Assembly (NCBI GenBank): GCA_021234155.1
Contig: JAJEKV010000022.1
Location: 5,665,852 to 5,729,851, forward strand
DNA from: Isoetes taiwanensis
Taxonomy: Eukaryota > Streptophyta > Lycopodiopsida > Isoetales > Isoetaceae
Reading direction: 5' to 3'
Length of the DNA stretch: 64,000 nucleotides
The notes beneath the pieces were generated by a model. It was not told the origin of the DNA. It did not search any database and saw only the letters and a list, made by a program, of their open reading frames with translations. Shown here one piece after another: positions 53,890 through 63,734 of the stretch (position 1 is the first letter of the stretch; each line of letters begins with the position of its first letter). The position numbers and the translations under genes were made by a program.

Positions 53890-53929
53890 ATTCTGGGAAG
53901 GGACTCGCAATAGACACAAAACCGGCCGA
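53890..53929 (-). repeat. B2 terminal repeat of YR element
   Basis: A 40-bp block identical to 54950-54989 (plus-strand ATTCTGGGAAGGGACTCGCA then ATAGACACAAAACCGGCCGA). It marks the sense 3' end. Confidence 0.88.
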
Positions 53930-54060
53930 TAGATAGGCTTGTCATTCATCACAGCAGCAGTATACAATGGTTTTGAGGAAGAGAGAGGGGTAGCCGACCA
54001 TAGGAATAATATCGGACTACCCCATAGAAAGAATGTGCATAGGCAATATAGAAGGGCATT

Positions 54061-54138
54061 GGCGACAACTTCTCACCGGGATAAAAAAACCCCGCCCTTT
54101 CGGGTTTTCGAGGAAAACCCTAATGAGAAATGGTCGCC
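54061..54138 (-). repeat. conserved hairpin between A2 and B2 of YR element
   Basis: GGCGACAACTTCTCA (54061-54075) and TGAGAAATGGTCGCC (54124-54138) pair over 15 positions: 13 Watson-Crick, one G-U in the sense strand, one mismatch. The loop holds GCCCTTTCGGGTTTTCGAGG and an A-run on the plus strand, nearly identical to the loop at 2801-2846 read in the other orientation. Confidence 0.8.
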
Positions 54139-54517
54139 AACAACCTTGAATGTGATGCCTGAAAATCCGAAGAAGATGGCGGGACGGCGAACCCAAAGGG
54201 AACAGGACCCCAGAGGACGGCAGAAGCCCCGAATGTGTCGCCTGGAGAACCGGAAAAGATGATGTGCCGGCACGACCCCATAAGATGGCGGACGCCGGAG
54301 AGACGAAGGAGGCATGTCGATGGCGAAGTCAAGAAAGCAGGATCCCTACACGACCGCCAAAAGAACCTGCAGCAACTCAAAAGAACCCCCACAAAAATAC
54401 CCGTAAATGGTTAGAAGGAACTAACATGCATGGCATGGACAAGGTAAGCCGCACCCCCAACCCCTGCAGAGAAGAACAAATTAGAACACCAAAATCCGCA
54501 CCCTGAAGGGAAAAAAA

Positions 54518-54715
54518 GCATCACCCCGCGGGTGGAAAACAAGTAAGTGGAAAAATAGCATCACCCTCAAGGTGGAAAAATAGCATCACCCTCAAGGTGG
54601 ACAAAAAAATAGCATCACCCTCGAGGTGGAAAAAATAGCATCACCCTCAAGGTGGAAATAAATAGCATCACCCTCAAGGTGGAAATAATTAGCATCACCC
54701 TCAAGGTGGAAATAA
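54518..54715 (-). repeat. ~25-bp minisatellite (seven units) in YR element
   Basis: Seven units of the type AAATAGCATCACCCTCAAGG+TGG run between A2 and B2. Each holds a small inverted repeat (CACC ... GGTG), so the array can form a row of hairpins. Confidence 0.85.
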
Positions 54716-54835
54716 AAACAACATATGAAAAGTGACATGAAAGTAACGCAAAAACATTATTATAGCAAATGCCAAGTGAACAACATGAAAAAGACGTGTC
54801 CCCCTGAGCAGGGCGGGAAGGGGGGGAAGCTCGGA

Positions 54836-54954
54836 GCAGGAAGGAAGCTGCTGTGAGAAGACGCCGATAACCGGTGCTGAAGGAGAAAGAGCCCTATATA
54901 GTGGCTCGTCCCTCCCCAGAATGGCGATCCGATGGCTCGGATCGATGCGATTCT
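54836..54954 (-). repeat. A2 repeat of YR element
   Basis: Matches A1 at 61595-61725 apart from a short variable stretch near 54892. It contains GAAGCTCGGAGCAGGAAGGA, a CCCTATATAGTGG box and the terminal palindrome CGATCCGA-TGGC-TCGGATCG. Confidence 0.87.
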
Positions 54955-54989
54955 GGGAAGGGACTCGCAATAGACACAAAACCGGCCGA
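54950..54989 (-). repeat. B1 repeat of YR element
   Basis: Identical over 40 bp to B2. It abuts and slightly overlaps A2 (shared ATTCT), preserving the expected circle junction. Confidence 0.88.
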
Positions 54990-55059
54990 CTACCAGAGAA
55001 CTTCCTAACTACAAGCCCAACCGCCGCGAAACCTCCAAATGTTGAGACGGGTCCCGAAG

Positions 55060-56000
55060 CACATAGCGAGAGTGAGAAGACGAAGAACGCCAGCGGCCGT
55101 GAGCCCGAGCTGTATCATGCGGAACCCCGCGGGCGGCAGCCCGCCGGGCCCGTCGCCGAAAGCGTAATGCGCACTATAAAGAGACAGTCCAAGCCTATAG
55201 CCGAAGGCAATCCTCCACCACAAGCGAAAGCAAATAATAGGATAAAGGGCGCAAAGACGAGGGAGAGGAGCGAAAAAGCGGCCCGCCTGTCGGAGGATCG
55301 AGGAGATGGTAAGAACCGGCGGAGATCAAACGTTGAAGAATAGTGACGGGGCATGCGAGCGAGGTCAAACGGGCTAAAGAAACCGTATGACCGCGGGCAA
55401 GTTGATCGCGTTTGGAACGGCGGATAAAAATGTCGACATGAGATAACGAGAAAGAAAGATCACGCCAGTTAAGAGCGAGGGCCTCAGATGCGCAAAAGCT
55501 GCAAAAGAAAGGGACGATGAGGGCAAAGACGGGCCAAAGAAGGGAACGGGGCGGCGGGTGGCGCAAAATGGAGAACAACAGAGCGAACATGTTGAGGCAT
55601 GAGGGGGAGAAAAGTGCGAGGGGGACGAGCTCGACGAGAAGTAGACTGACGAGCCAAGGACTCCGAAAGGAAGAACAAATGGGAAGGCAAAGTTGAAAAC
55701 TTGATGAAAAAGGATATTGCAGCACAGAGGTCAAGTAATGGACGAGGGCGACAGACGAGAATCATGAAGAGTGGCAAAAAAGGCGGCAACAACAAAGGGG
55801 GAAGCCGGGAGATAAGAAACGGCATGGAGGCGGCACCAAACAACAAAGCGGCGGAACAAAGCCATGTATGTCGCAAGAGTCGAGGGGGCGCGGGCGGAAA
55901 ACACCAACGGCAAAGTCGAGAGGAACAAAGGGACCTCCTGAGGAGCAAGTAATCGAGAGGCAGCTGCCACACAACAACATATAAACCATGTTAAATTCAA
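55060..56000 (-). pseudogene. tyrosine recombinase of the YR retrotransposon, frameshifted
   Basis: The N-terminal SAM-like part is seen in one frame (APSTLATYMALFRRFVVWCR, PFVVAAFFATLHDSRLSPSS). The catalytic half, in another frame, gives CASEALALNWRDLSFSLSHV, DIFIRRSKRDQLARGHTVSL and CPVTILQRL, matching the (R)xSELLALxW box I region and the following beta sheet. Box II lies in a third frame around 55173-55060: ALRFRRRARRAAARGVPHDT, AHGRWRSSSSHSRYVL, with the GRW and the presumed nucleophilic Tyr. Cys stands where the box I Arg is expected, and Cys where the box II His is expected. At least two frameshifts plus these residues mean it is inactive. Confidence 0.8.
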
Positions 56001-57957
56001 TCAAATTGACAACGAAAAACATAAAGAGCTACATGGCGTCGACACCCCGCAAAAGGGGCCGACAACTGGGGCAATAACGCCAATGAAAATGCATCAAAAA
56101 ACATAAAGTCTTGAATAAAAGGCGCCCACGCCGACCCCGTCCAGAGCAGAGGCCACCAAGGGGCAGAAGGCCAATGAAGAACCACCAACGTCATACGAGC
56201 CCGACACGCAGCTGCATGGTACAAAACACGTGGAACCAAGGCGGGTGGGGGGAAACAAAAATTGTTAAAGAGATGCCAATCATAGGTAAAAGCATCCGGG
56301 GGAATACGGTGTGGATATGCGAATCGAGTGTTATAGACGGGAAGCTTGTGGTTGAGGGGCGAGGCAAACCGGTCAACATGATGTGGGCCCCACAAAGAAT
56401 CAATATAACTAAAACACCATGGAGCAAGAGCAAACTCATCCGCCTGAGGAAGGCGAGAAAGATAATCGGCCCATTCATTCTGGGAGCGAGGAATCCAAAC
56501 AGGCTCCAAGGAGATGGAAAAATGAAAACAAATGAGAAAAATCTCGAGAGTAAGAAAATGGATATCAGGTGAGGAGGAACCCCCTTTCTGCAGAATAGCG
56601 GCCACATTCAGATTATCTCCCCGAACTGTAACCAGGCGAGCATGAAGAAAGGGCAAAGCCGAACGCAAAACCTGGTAAAAAGCGAAGAGTTCGCGCCAAG
56701 TAGAAGAGCGAGAAGATTCCGATTCAGAGAAAAGGCCAACAAAATCGACGCGGGTCTGTCCCGGAAGAAGGAGCCATCCCCCCCAACCAAAAGAACTAGC
56801 ATCAAACCCAAGGACGGCGGATGGGCGGCGGGATGGGGAAATAGGGCGAAAACTCAAGGACGAGGCAACAGATTCCCACAATACAATTTCCATACGGGCT
56901 AAAGAAGATAACGAAATAGGAGCATCCCAATGCAAAGGTTGAATAAGGTTATAAGAAAAGAATGTCAAAGCAGAGACAAGAGAGCCAAAAACAATGCGCA
57001 GAGACTGGAGGAACCCCAAGAATTTGGCAAGGTGACGAGACGTGAGGCGGGAAGAGGAAAGAAGCGAAGAGGAGAGATGAAAAAACTTAGCGAGTTTCTT
57101 AGAAGAGAGGCATATAACCATGGCAGAAGCATCAAGGAGAAAACCAAGGAAAATGGTGCGGTGGGATAAACGCAAACGACATTTCGGCCAAGCAATGAGA
57201 AAACCAAAGAATTTGCAAATCGGAAATAATGCGATGTCAAGAGAACTCGGATCATGCCGCTGTTAAAAAAGAAAATCATCCATGTAAGGTGCAAATAATA
57301 CCAAATGCAAGGCCAATGGCGACTAAGGGCGATGACTTTAGTAAAGACAAAGGGAGCAGAGGCCAAGCCGAAGGGGAGCATGGTAAAGACAAAAAAATGC
57401 TGGTCAAACTGAAATCCTAAAAAAGTGTGATGAGGAGGCCAAATGGGGACATGATGGTAGCCGGATTTCAAATCCAAAGTAAAAAGAAAGTCGTGGGGCT
57501 GAAGAACGGCCAAAGCATCCGACAGAGACTCATAGCGAAAAGAAGGCACCGACAAAAAGGAATTGAGGTAGCGTAAGTCGAGAATCAAGCGGAACTTATG
57601 ATCCCCCTTTGGCACGACGCCGAGAGGTGAGCAGAAAAAGGGGCGAGCGGGAACTTGCATCACGGCACCAGAACGCAAAAGGTCTTGAATGGCCGAACGG
57701 GCAAAAGGGATATGGGACGACAGAGAGGAAAGGTTCGGGCGAAAAAATGGTTGAGGCGGAGGTCCCTGAGCCCAAGGAAGAGCGTAACCATGCTGGATCC
57801 GTGACGTAACAAGAGCATTGGCGTAAATAGAGCCAAAAGGGCAAAGAAGGGGAAGACGGCCGCGCCAAGACGATAAAGTCGCCAGAATGAGAATCAAGAG
57901 CCACCGGATCAAATGGGAGATGAGGTAAAGGGGAAGAAAAAACTTGACAATCTGCAA
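55997..57957 (-). pseudogene. DIRS/Ngaro-type reverse transcriptase-RNase H (one frameshift)
   Basis: The 5' frame (to 56965) has SPLGVVPKGDHKFRLILDLR, FTLDLKSGYHHVPI (catalytic Asp), FLGFQFDQHFFVFTMLPFGL and ASAPFVFTK. The YMDD motif is at 57275-57286, one frame over, so a frameshift lies just upstream. The second frame (57175-55997, 392 codons, open) gives the thumb (LAKFLGFLQSLRIVFGSLVS). RNase H follows: LGFDASSFGWGGWLL, SSTWRELFAFYQVLRS, VTVRGDNLNVAAILQKG, NEWADYLSR, with all four acidic positions. After that comes the DIRS-type region with HHVDRFASPLNHKLPVYNTR and VPRVLYHAAACRARMTLVVL. The order and motifs separate it from Gypsy and Copia pol. Confidence 0.88.
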
Positions 57958-58053
57958 AAAAAATATCCGTCAGAAAAAAGAATAACCTTTATTCATTATA
58001 AAAGGAAATACACGCATAGTGACGAACGACAATAACTACACCAACATTTCGTC

Positions 58054-58854
58054 CTAAGAAGACCAAGGAGGAGGTAAAGTGGATGGAGGCAGGGCCGGAT
58101 GAGGTGTCTGCGGTGGAAAAGCCATCAACGGGGCAGGATTGAGAGGAACGGAGTGAGGAAAAGGCAGAGAATAGGGGGGAACGGCATTATGGAGGAACTG
58201 GCGACGAAAGCAATTTTCGGCGGTGTGGCGAGAACGACCGCAAAAAGAACAGCGAAGATTGGACGGGTTGGAGGGAGACGAGGCAGGAGAGGAAAAAGCA
58301 GCGGACGGAGGGTAAGGAGAAGTGCGAGCGCGGGAGAGGCGCTTTTCCTGGGCAAATTTCTTAGCTTGATGCAGACGTTTGGATTCATCAGAAGAGAAAT
58401 TCAAACTAGGTGACTCGCTAAACTGGAAGGCGACGTCGTATCCATGTTGGTCAGCAATAAGCACAAATTTCATTTCTTGGTCCGCCAAACGCTTACCTTC
58501 TTCTACCATCTGCAACACATCGTCTGGAATGGCGACCCCCAACATAGTCAAACGCCCCTGAATCCACCGAAACCGGGTGTCCATGGCCGCAGCAAACTCA
58601 TAGTAATGCCGCATGGAGTCGCGCTCAAAAGGTGGGGTAGGCCGAGCGCTCGCTCCTCAATGTCTCGGCTGGTGGTCAAGCCGGGCTTGGACCGATAACC
58701 GCCGGTTCAATGACGCCCGAGTGCTCAAGAGTCGCTTTCCTCTCCGCTGAAGCTCCCGCAATAATTGAGTATACTCAGGGGAAATGGGAGTGGAATGCGG
58801 GGGTACAGCAGAGGCGGGAGAGACGTGCGGCAAAGACGAGAAGAGAGGAGCCAT
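58054..58854 (-). pseudogene. gag of the YR retrotransposon (one in-frame stop)
   Basis: The sense frame starts MAPLFSSLPHVSPASAVPPH, has a helical Arg-rich segment (QLLRELQRRGKRLLSTRASL), then a TGA at 58657-58659. It continues in the same frame: MRHYYEFAAAMDTRFRWIQG, KRLADQEMKFVLIADQHGYD, a basic linker and a zinc knuckle CSFCGRSRHTAENC (C-x2-C-x4-H-x4-C), ending in a Pro-rich tail (PSTLPPPWSS). The size (about 266 residues) and position just before RT fit gag of DIRS/Ngaro elements. The stop may be a mutation. Confidence 0.8.
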
Positions 58855-58859
58855 CTGAG

Positions 58860-59920
58860 TAGGAGATGAAGGAGCTGTGGCACCAAAGGGGAGAAGACGG
58901 CGAAAAGCAAAGGCGGAAGGAGGCCGAAGGAAAATTAGACGGGCGTAAAACAGAGAAAGAGGAGGAGAAAAGGGCTAGCATCCCGAGTCCCGGCCGAGAC
59001 AAAGAGGCTTCACGCTATGACGAGAACCCGCCCGAAAGCAAGCCGTGGTTGGAGAAAGCGAACTCATGGAGAAGAACCGAAGTAGTGGTGTTAGACGGCC
59101 CGCCTCAATAACCTGAAAAAAAGAATACGTGAGAGCACAAAAAATAATAGCCCAAAGGTGATGCCACCCCCGGAGAAGAGAAAGAGGCGTCTTGACAAGC
59201 CAACCCCAAGTCCGCGAAGAATCCAAGCAAGCGTCCGCCCGAAGGGAGAGAATGCGACCAAATGACGAGAAATTGACGAATCAAAATAAACCAGCGTGAA
59301 AATGCACAACACGCAAGGAACCTAACTAGAGCAATGCAAATACGGTCAAAGATGCAACCCCCCTGATGCAAAAAACCCCCCAAGTGTCGAGAAAAGGGGA
59401 TAACGCAATACCAAAGCCACCAAAAGAAAGAAAACCCTCCTAAAGTGATATATGCAAGGGAACCCACCCTTCAAAGGGAAATTACAATAGGACAACAAAA
59501 AAGCCAACCAAACCATGGTCGAGACGCCAAGGAAAAACAACTCCAAAAATGTACAAAACATCTAAAATTAACGATGCCCAACGCAAATGATGCCCCCCAA
59601 GGGAAAACCCGATACAACATCCCGTCAAAAACCCTTATAGGTGTACCCCACCCGGAAAACAACAATTATGCGCCGTAAGAAAAGAAAGTACCCAAGAATG
59701 TCAACCCACATCATGGTCCATGAAACCCCTTATCAAACATGAAAAGGAAAAACAATTGTCGTATTCCATTACATTCAAAGACGATAGAAGCCCCACATCC
59801 AACATAGACCATAAAAAACAAAAAACAATTGTCTTATTCCATTTTATTCAACGAGGGCACCAACACCCCTACACTGCCCAAAACCAATCCACAAAACATA
59901 TCCCCAGAGAGCAGGGCTAA
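58860..59920. other. YR element leader, no convincing ORF
   Basis: Overlapping frames exist on both strands but none has domain signals. A ~30-bp unit (AAACAATTGTCGTATTCCAT type) occurs twice at about 59750-59850. Confidence 0.35.
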
Positions 59921-60571
59921 TCACGCAATCAGGCCCAACGAAATGGCCGGATAAGTCGGGAGAAATTGAGGGGGATACTCTGTCAAAATAAGCAAAAACT
60001 CGCGCAGCTGGATCGGACGTAATGACGAAAAGCCCCATAGCAAAATGATGTCTCCCAGGAACCGAGCTCGAGCTGGATCAACAAATCTATATGAGCGGAA
60101 TACCCTACGCACAGCAGGAGAGAATGCAGCATAAAGGCGTAGTGCCCGGAAGAATTCTTCAGGCCAATCGATGTCCGCATGGTCAAGCTGCAAGACGTTC
60201 CGAGCAGAAGGGTGTAAAGCCTCCAGATGGGAAGCATAGAGATGGTGGGTAGTCATCGAGATCTCAGGTGGAGAAAAAGGTGGAAAAAACCCCACAGGGA
60301 AAATCTTGGCAGAGCACAAAGGACAAGGGAACGCATCGAGTTGCGAACGGACCCAAGGAGGTAAGCGGCAATGAATTGTCCGGCCGGCCACTGGGAAAAC
60401 GGAAGCCATGGCCAAAGAATATAAAGATCGAGGAGGACAACACAAGGGGAAGGAATGAATGGTGAGACCTCTCACGGGCCGAATGAATGGAGGCCAAGAA
60501 CGGGCCGAAAAGCATGCAAAGCTAGTGGCGCCCCGCCACCAACAAAAATAGCGCCCACAAGCAATAGCCAA
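59921..60571 (-). CDS. hypothetical 216-codon ORF in YR element leader
   Basis: The longest open sense-strand frame upstream of gag encodes a Cys/Trp/Pro-rich N-terminal part (CPLCSAKIFPVGFFPPF) and a helical second half (ARNVLQLDHADIDWPEEFFR, ALRLYAAFSPAVRRVFRSYR). CPLC alone is not a complete zinc finger. No family is recognised. It may be an extra ORF of this element, or chance, because the whole leader is GC-rich with several overlapping frames. Confidence 0.3.
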   Translation of the reverse strand: MAIACGRYFCWWRGATSFACFSARSWPPFIRPVRGLTIHSFPLCCPPRSLYSLAMASVFPVAGRTIHCRLPPWVRSQLDAFPCPLCSAKIFPVGFFPPFSPPEISMTTHHLYASHLEALHPSARNVLQLDHADIDWPEEFFRALRLYAAFSPAVRRVFRSYRFVDPARARFLGDIILLWGFSSLRPIQLREFLLILTEYPPQFLPTYPAISLGLIA

Positions 60572-61594
60572 AAATACTACGTAAGATTTGAAGGAAAATC
60601 AGCAAAACATACCGGAGGAGTGCCGTATCGAAGGAATGTGGGTGGCCACGCGACTAAGAAGAAGCCAGTCCCAACCCGAAACCCGCAAGCAAAGGTCCGA
60701 GAGCCACAGACAAATACCGATGCTCAAGGAGGCGAAGGTCCCCAAGTATATCCTACGTATGCATCATGGCGAAGAAGGAGAAATCTCAGAATAGAAGCCG
60801 GAGAGCAGGGTCCGGCGCTTAAACCAAAGAGGGCAAATACCTCTAAGAGCCAAAGGGGCCGGCGAGCAATTAGAGTCCCCTGTGTTGCAAAACATGCAAG
60901 CGTCTACTTAACGTAAACGTAAAACGCAGAGTCAAGTCAACCTAAGGCAGCATGAAAACGCCTCTAGGCAAAGATAAGGGGAGGCAAGCGACCCCACCAA
61001 ACGAAAGCATATCAAGAAAGCGAGATCACGAGAAGCCCCAAAATTTAAAAGCTAAAGAGAGGATCAATCCGGCACCAAGAGCCAAGGGCGATCTAATACA
61101 GAATAAGCGCCAGGCAAGCCAGGGATAGATCAAAAATGAAAACAAGGAAGAGAACTCAGCATGCGCCCCCAACGCCCAATCCGTCCAACACGAAAAATTT
61201 TTCCACACAAAAACCCAGAAGATCCACAGAACATGATCACACCATTCAACAGAACGGACCAGGAACCCGAAAAACGGCCCCATCACACCCAACCCGTCTG
61301 ATAACTAACAAAGAGCCTATGGACCAAAGTCAATCTGCCAATAACCAGAAGAGCCACGATCCCAAAGAAAAAATAGCACTAAAGACAAGCCATGCGTAAC
61401 GAAAACAAGCGATAGAAGCATACTAGTATGGACGAAGCGACCAATTCAAGAATCATCTTTGGCAGTGGAAGAGGAGGGAGCGTACCGTCCAAAAAATGAT
61501 GAAGAAACACGCCAGGCAGGTGCACGCCGCGAGAAGGTGAAGCCCGAAACTGGTGGAGAAGCTGGGGACGAAATCCATCGGATGAAGGGCCCGA

Positions 61595-61725
61595 GAAGCT
61601 CGGAGCAGGAAGGAAGCTGCTGTGAGAAGACGCCGATAACCTTAGGTCTTTCAAGGAGAAAGAGCCCTATATAGTGGCTCGCCCCTCCCTGAATGGCGAT
61701 CCGATGGCTCGGATCGATGCGATTC
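61595..61725 (-). repeat. A1 terminal repeat of YR element
   Basis: Matches A2 (54836-54954), including GAAGCTCGGAGCAGGAAGGA, CCCTATATAGTGGCTCG and the terminal palindrome. After ATTCT at 61725 the sequence turns into the flanking minisatellite. Confidence 0.87.
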
Positions 61726-62100
61726 TACATTACAATCCCTCATTAATTAAAGTCATGTTCTACATTACAATCCCTCACTATAATATTAAATATTTAAATT
61801 GCAATCCCTCGTTCTAGATTACAATCCCTCATTACCCCTACTAGCCCTGACTACCCCATTTCTTGTCATCCCCATTCTTCATTTTTTTCATAGAAATCCC
61901 CAAGTTCTACACTCCATCATTACCCCTACTAAACCTATTAATCCATTTCTCGTCATCCCCCATTCTTCGTTTGTTTAGTAGAAATCCCCATGTTCTAAAC
62001 TGCAATCACCCTATTACTCCCTCATTACCCCCCAATATCCTTGACTACCCCGTTTCTCCTCGTCCCCCATTCTTCATTTTTTACAGAAAATCCACATTCT
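61726..62100 (+). repeat. pyrimidine-rich minisatellite, left part
   Basis: Degenerate units of roughly 115-125 bp carry GCAATCCC(C/T)CATT, CATTACCCCTACTA, GACTACCCCATTTCTCGTCA, CCCCATTCTTCATTTTTT and GAAATCCCCATGTTCTA. The array continues at 63330-63640 after an insertion, and its trace is also seen at 53850-53889 left of the YR element. Confidence 0.8.
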
Positions 62101-63329
62101 TTTTTTTTTTTTTTTTTTTTTTTGAGGGTAAGAAGTATGATTTTCTATTAATAAAAAGTGGCCCAAGACCTTATTACAAAGCGGCCCAGAGGCCTTATAG
62201 GAAGAAGTAGCACATGGTCACCAGATAGAAAGAATTAACACATATATAACAATACAGCCACCAAACTAGAGAACCTCAACAAAATGATGCCCCTTGTACT
62301 CAGTCCAAAGCGCCCTCAACCTCTTCATTATCATAACAAGAGGATAGAGAACCTCCTCTCCGCCCATCCAAAGACTATAGAGCATATTCCTTGTACCTTC
62401 ATTGCAGATACTATGGGAAAACAAGATATTTGTGGAGCTCTACTAAAAACATCCTTCCGCATCTTGAAGCACCCCGACACATATATACCTTGGAAGAATA
62501 ATTCTTTCAACATGGAGACTCAGAGGTCGGAGGTGCATTCTGAAATTCCATTCTCTTCTCTCACTTAAGTACTATGGGATACTAGTCCCTTTCCATTCGA
62601 TATGTTCCTCGCTACCTTGAAGCACAACCCGTGAGATGCAAGCAAAAACAAAACAAAAAGTACTTGGGATTGCTCACCGCCTTCCACAAGAGAGATACTA
62701 TGATTGGTCATCCAAAGGCACCAATCAGACCCAAAGTATCCATCACTCCGCCTCCTACAACCGCCTCAACCTCTTCTTTACAACAAAGGTATTTAGATCA
62801 TGCTTTATTTCCCAAAAAAAGACCAAAAGAAATGAGCTCCATTTCTTGCTATCCTAATTACTATGGGAGGAAGCCTCTTTCATTCCTAGAAGGCTTCATC
62901 ATGTTAAGGCTTCCAACAAGATGCCGCAACCCCAAGGATCCGCGTGGCAGCCCCATCATTACGCACAAAAGATATGGTGAACAAAAAAAAAAAACCTGCT
63001 CAATGATATCTACCTCCCCGGCGCACCAATCAAACATTTGAAGACAAGTACCACCACACCACGGGCCCGATATATGTGTCTATATAGTCAGCGGCTACTA
63101 CAATGAAGAATTACAAGCCTCCCCCTCAGTAACTCTTACTTTCACCATTCCTCTTCCCTCGATCATAACTGATGCTTGGGGAAGTTTTGGAAGAAGCGGT
63201 CAGATATTCCATCGATTCCCTCAAGGCGGCATTCCACAAGCACGGGAAAGCAACCCCTTTCCATCAACCATAGCCTTGCAGAGGCGTAGCGCCCAATTAA
63301 TTTTCATCCAAAGAATCGTTGCAACATAT
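62101..63329 (-). mobile_element. poly(A) retroposon inserted in the minisatellite
   Basis: A 23-bp T-run at 62101-62123 is the poly(A) tail of a minus-strand insertion. The array resumes at about 63330. The flanks ACATTCT (left) and ACATATTCT (right) could be a short, imperfect target duplication. The 1.2-kb body has no intact frame and no recognised RT or endonuclease motif, so it may be a 3' LINE fragment, a long SINE or a processed transcript. Confidence 0.5.
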
Positions 63330-63640
63330 TCTAATTGCAATCCCCCATTACTCCCTCATTAGTCATTACCCCTATTAACCTTGACTACCCCATTTCTCGT
63401 CATCCCCCATTCTTCATTTTTTTAGTAGAAATCCCCATGTTCTAAATTGTAATCCCCCTATTACTCCCTCATTACCCCTACTACCCCTCGACTACCCCAT
63501 TTCTCTTCATTCCCCATTCCTCATTTTTTTACAGAAAATCCCCATGTTGTAAATTGCAATCCCCTTGTTACTCCCTTAGTACCCCTAATATAGAACTAGA
63601 CTCCCCTTCTCCTCAAGAAATTATCCTTTGCTCGTCAATC
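63330..63640 (+). repeat. pyrimidine-rich minisatellite, right part
   Basis: Two to three more units of the array (GCAATCCCCCATTACTCCCT, GACTACCCCATTTCTCGTCA, TAGTAGAAATCCCCATGTTC). The unit period and phase match the left part. Confidence 0.8.
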
Positions 63641-63734
63641 CCCCATTTTCAAAAGGGAGTATTTTAAGGAGGATGTAGGCATCTTTGGTGTGATACCTGT
63701 AGTCGCATATGCTACTGTGAGATAACAATGTAAG

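Larger units (their letters stand above)
53890..61725 (-). mobile_element. tyrosine-recombinase retrotransposon with split direct repeats (Ngaro/PAT/Kangaroo-like)
   Basis: In sense (minus) orientation the order is A1 (61725-61595), leader with one unknown ORF, gag, RT-RNase H, tyrosine recombinase, B1 (54989-54950), A2 (54954-54836), minisatellite, hairpin, B2 (53929-53890). RT, RNase H and the domain after it are of DIRS/Ngaro type, and a tyrosine recombinase replaces an integrase. No methyltransferase domain was seen, which argues against DIRS1 proper. No LTRs and no target duplication are present. Frameshifts before YMDD and in the recombinase, plus a stop in gag, show this copy is inactive. 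It sits in a minisatellite whose unit flanks both ends. Confidence 0.88.

Noticed and set aside
55701-56902. Plus-strand Lys/Arg/Glu-rich ORFs across the YR element
   Set aside because: They are the antisense of recombinase and RT-RNase H frames that carry clear motifs; their odd composition follows from reading those codons backwards.
53890-61725. DIRS1-type element with inverted terminal repeats
   Set aside because: The ends are direct, split repeats with an internal B1A2 junction, and no methyltransferase domain is seen.
62331-63041. LINE reverse transcriptase in the poly(A) retroposon
   Set aside because: No RT, endonuclease or zinc-finger motif could be read in any frame; only the tail and flanks support a retroposon.
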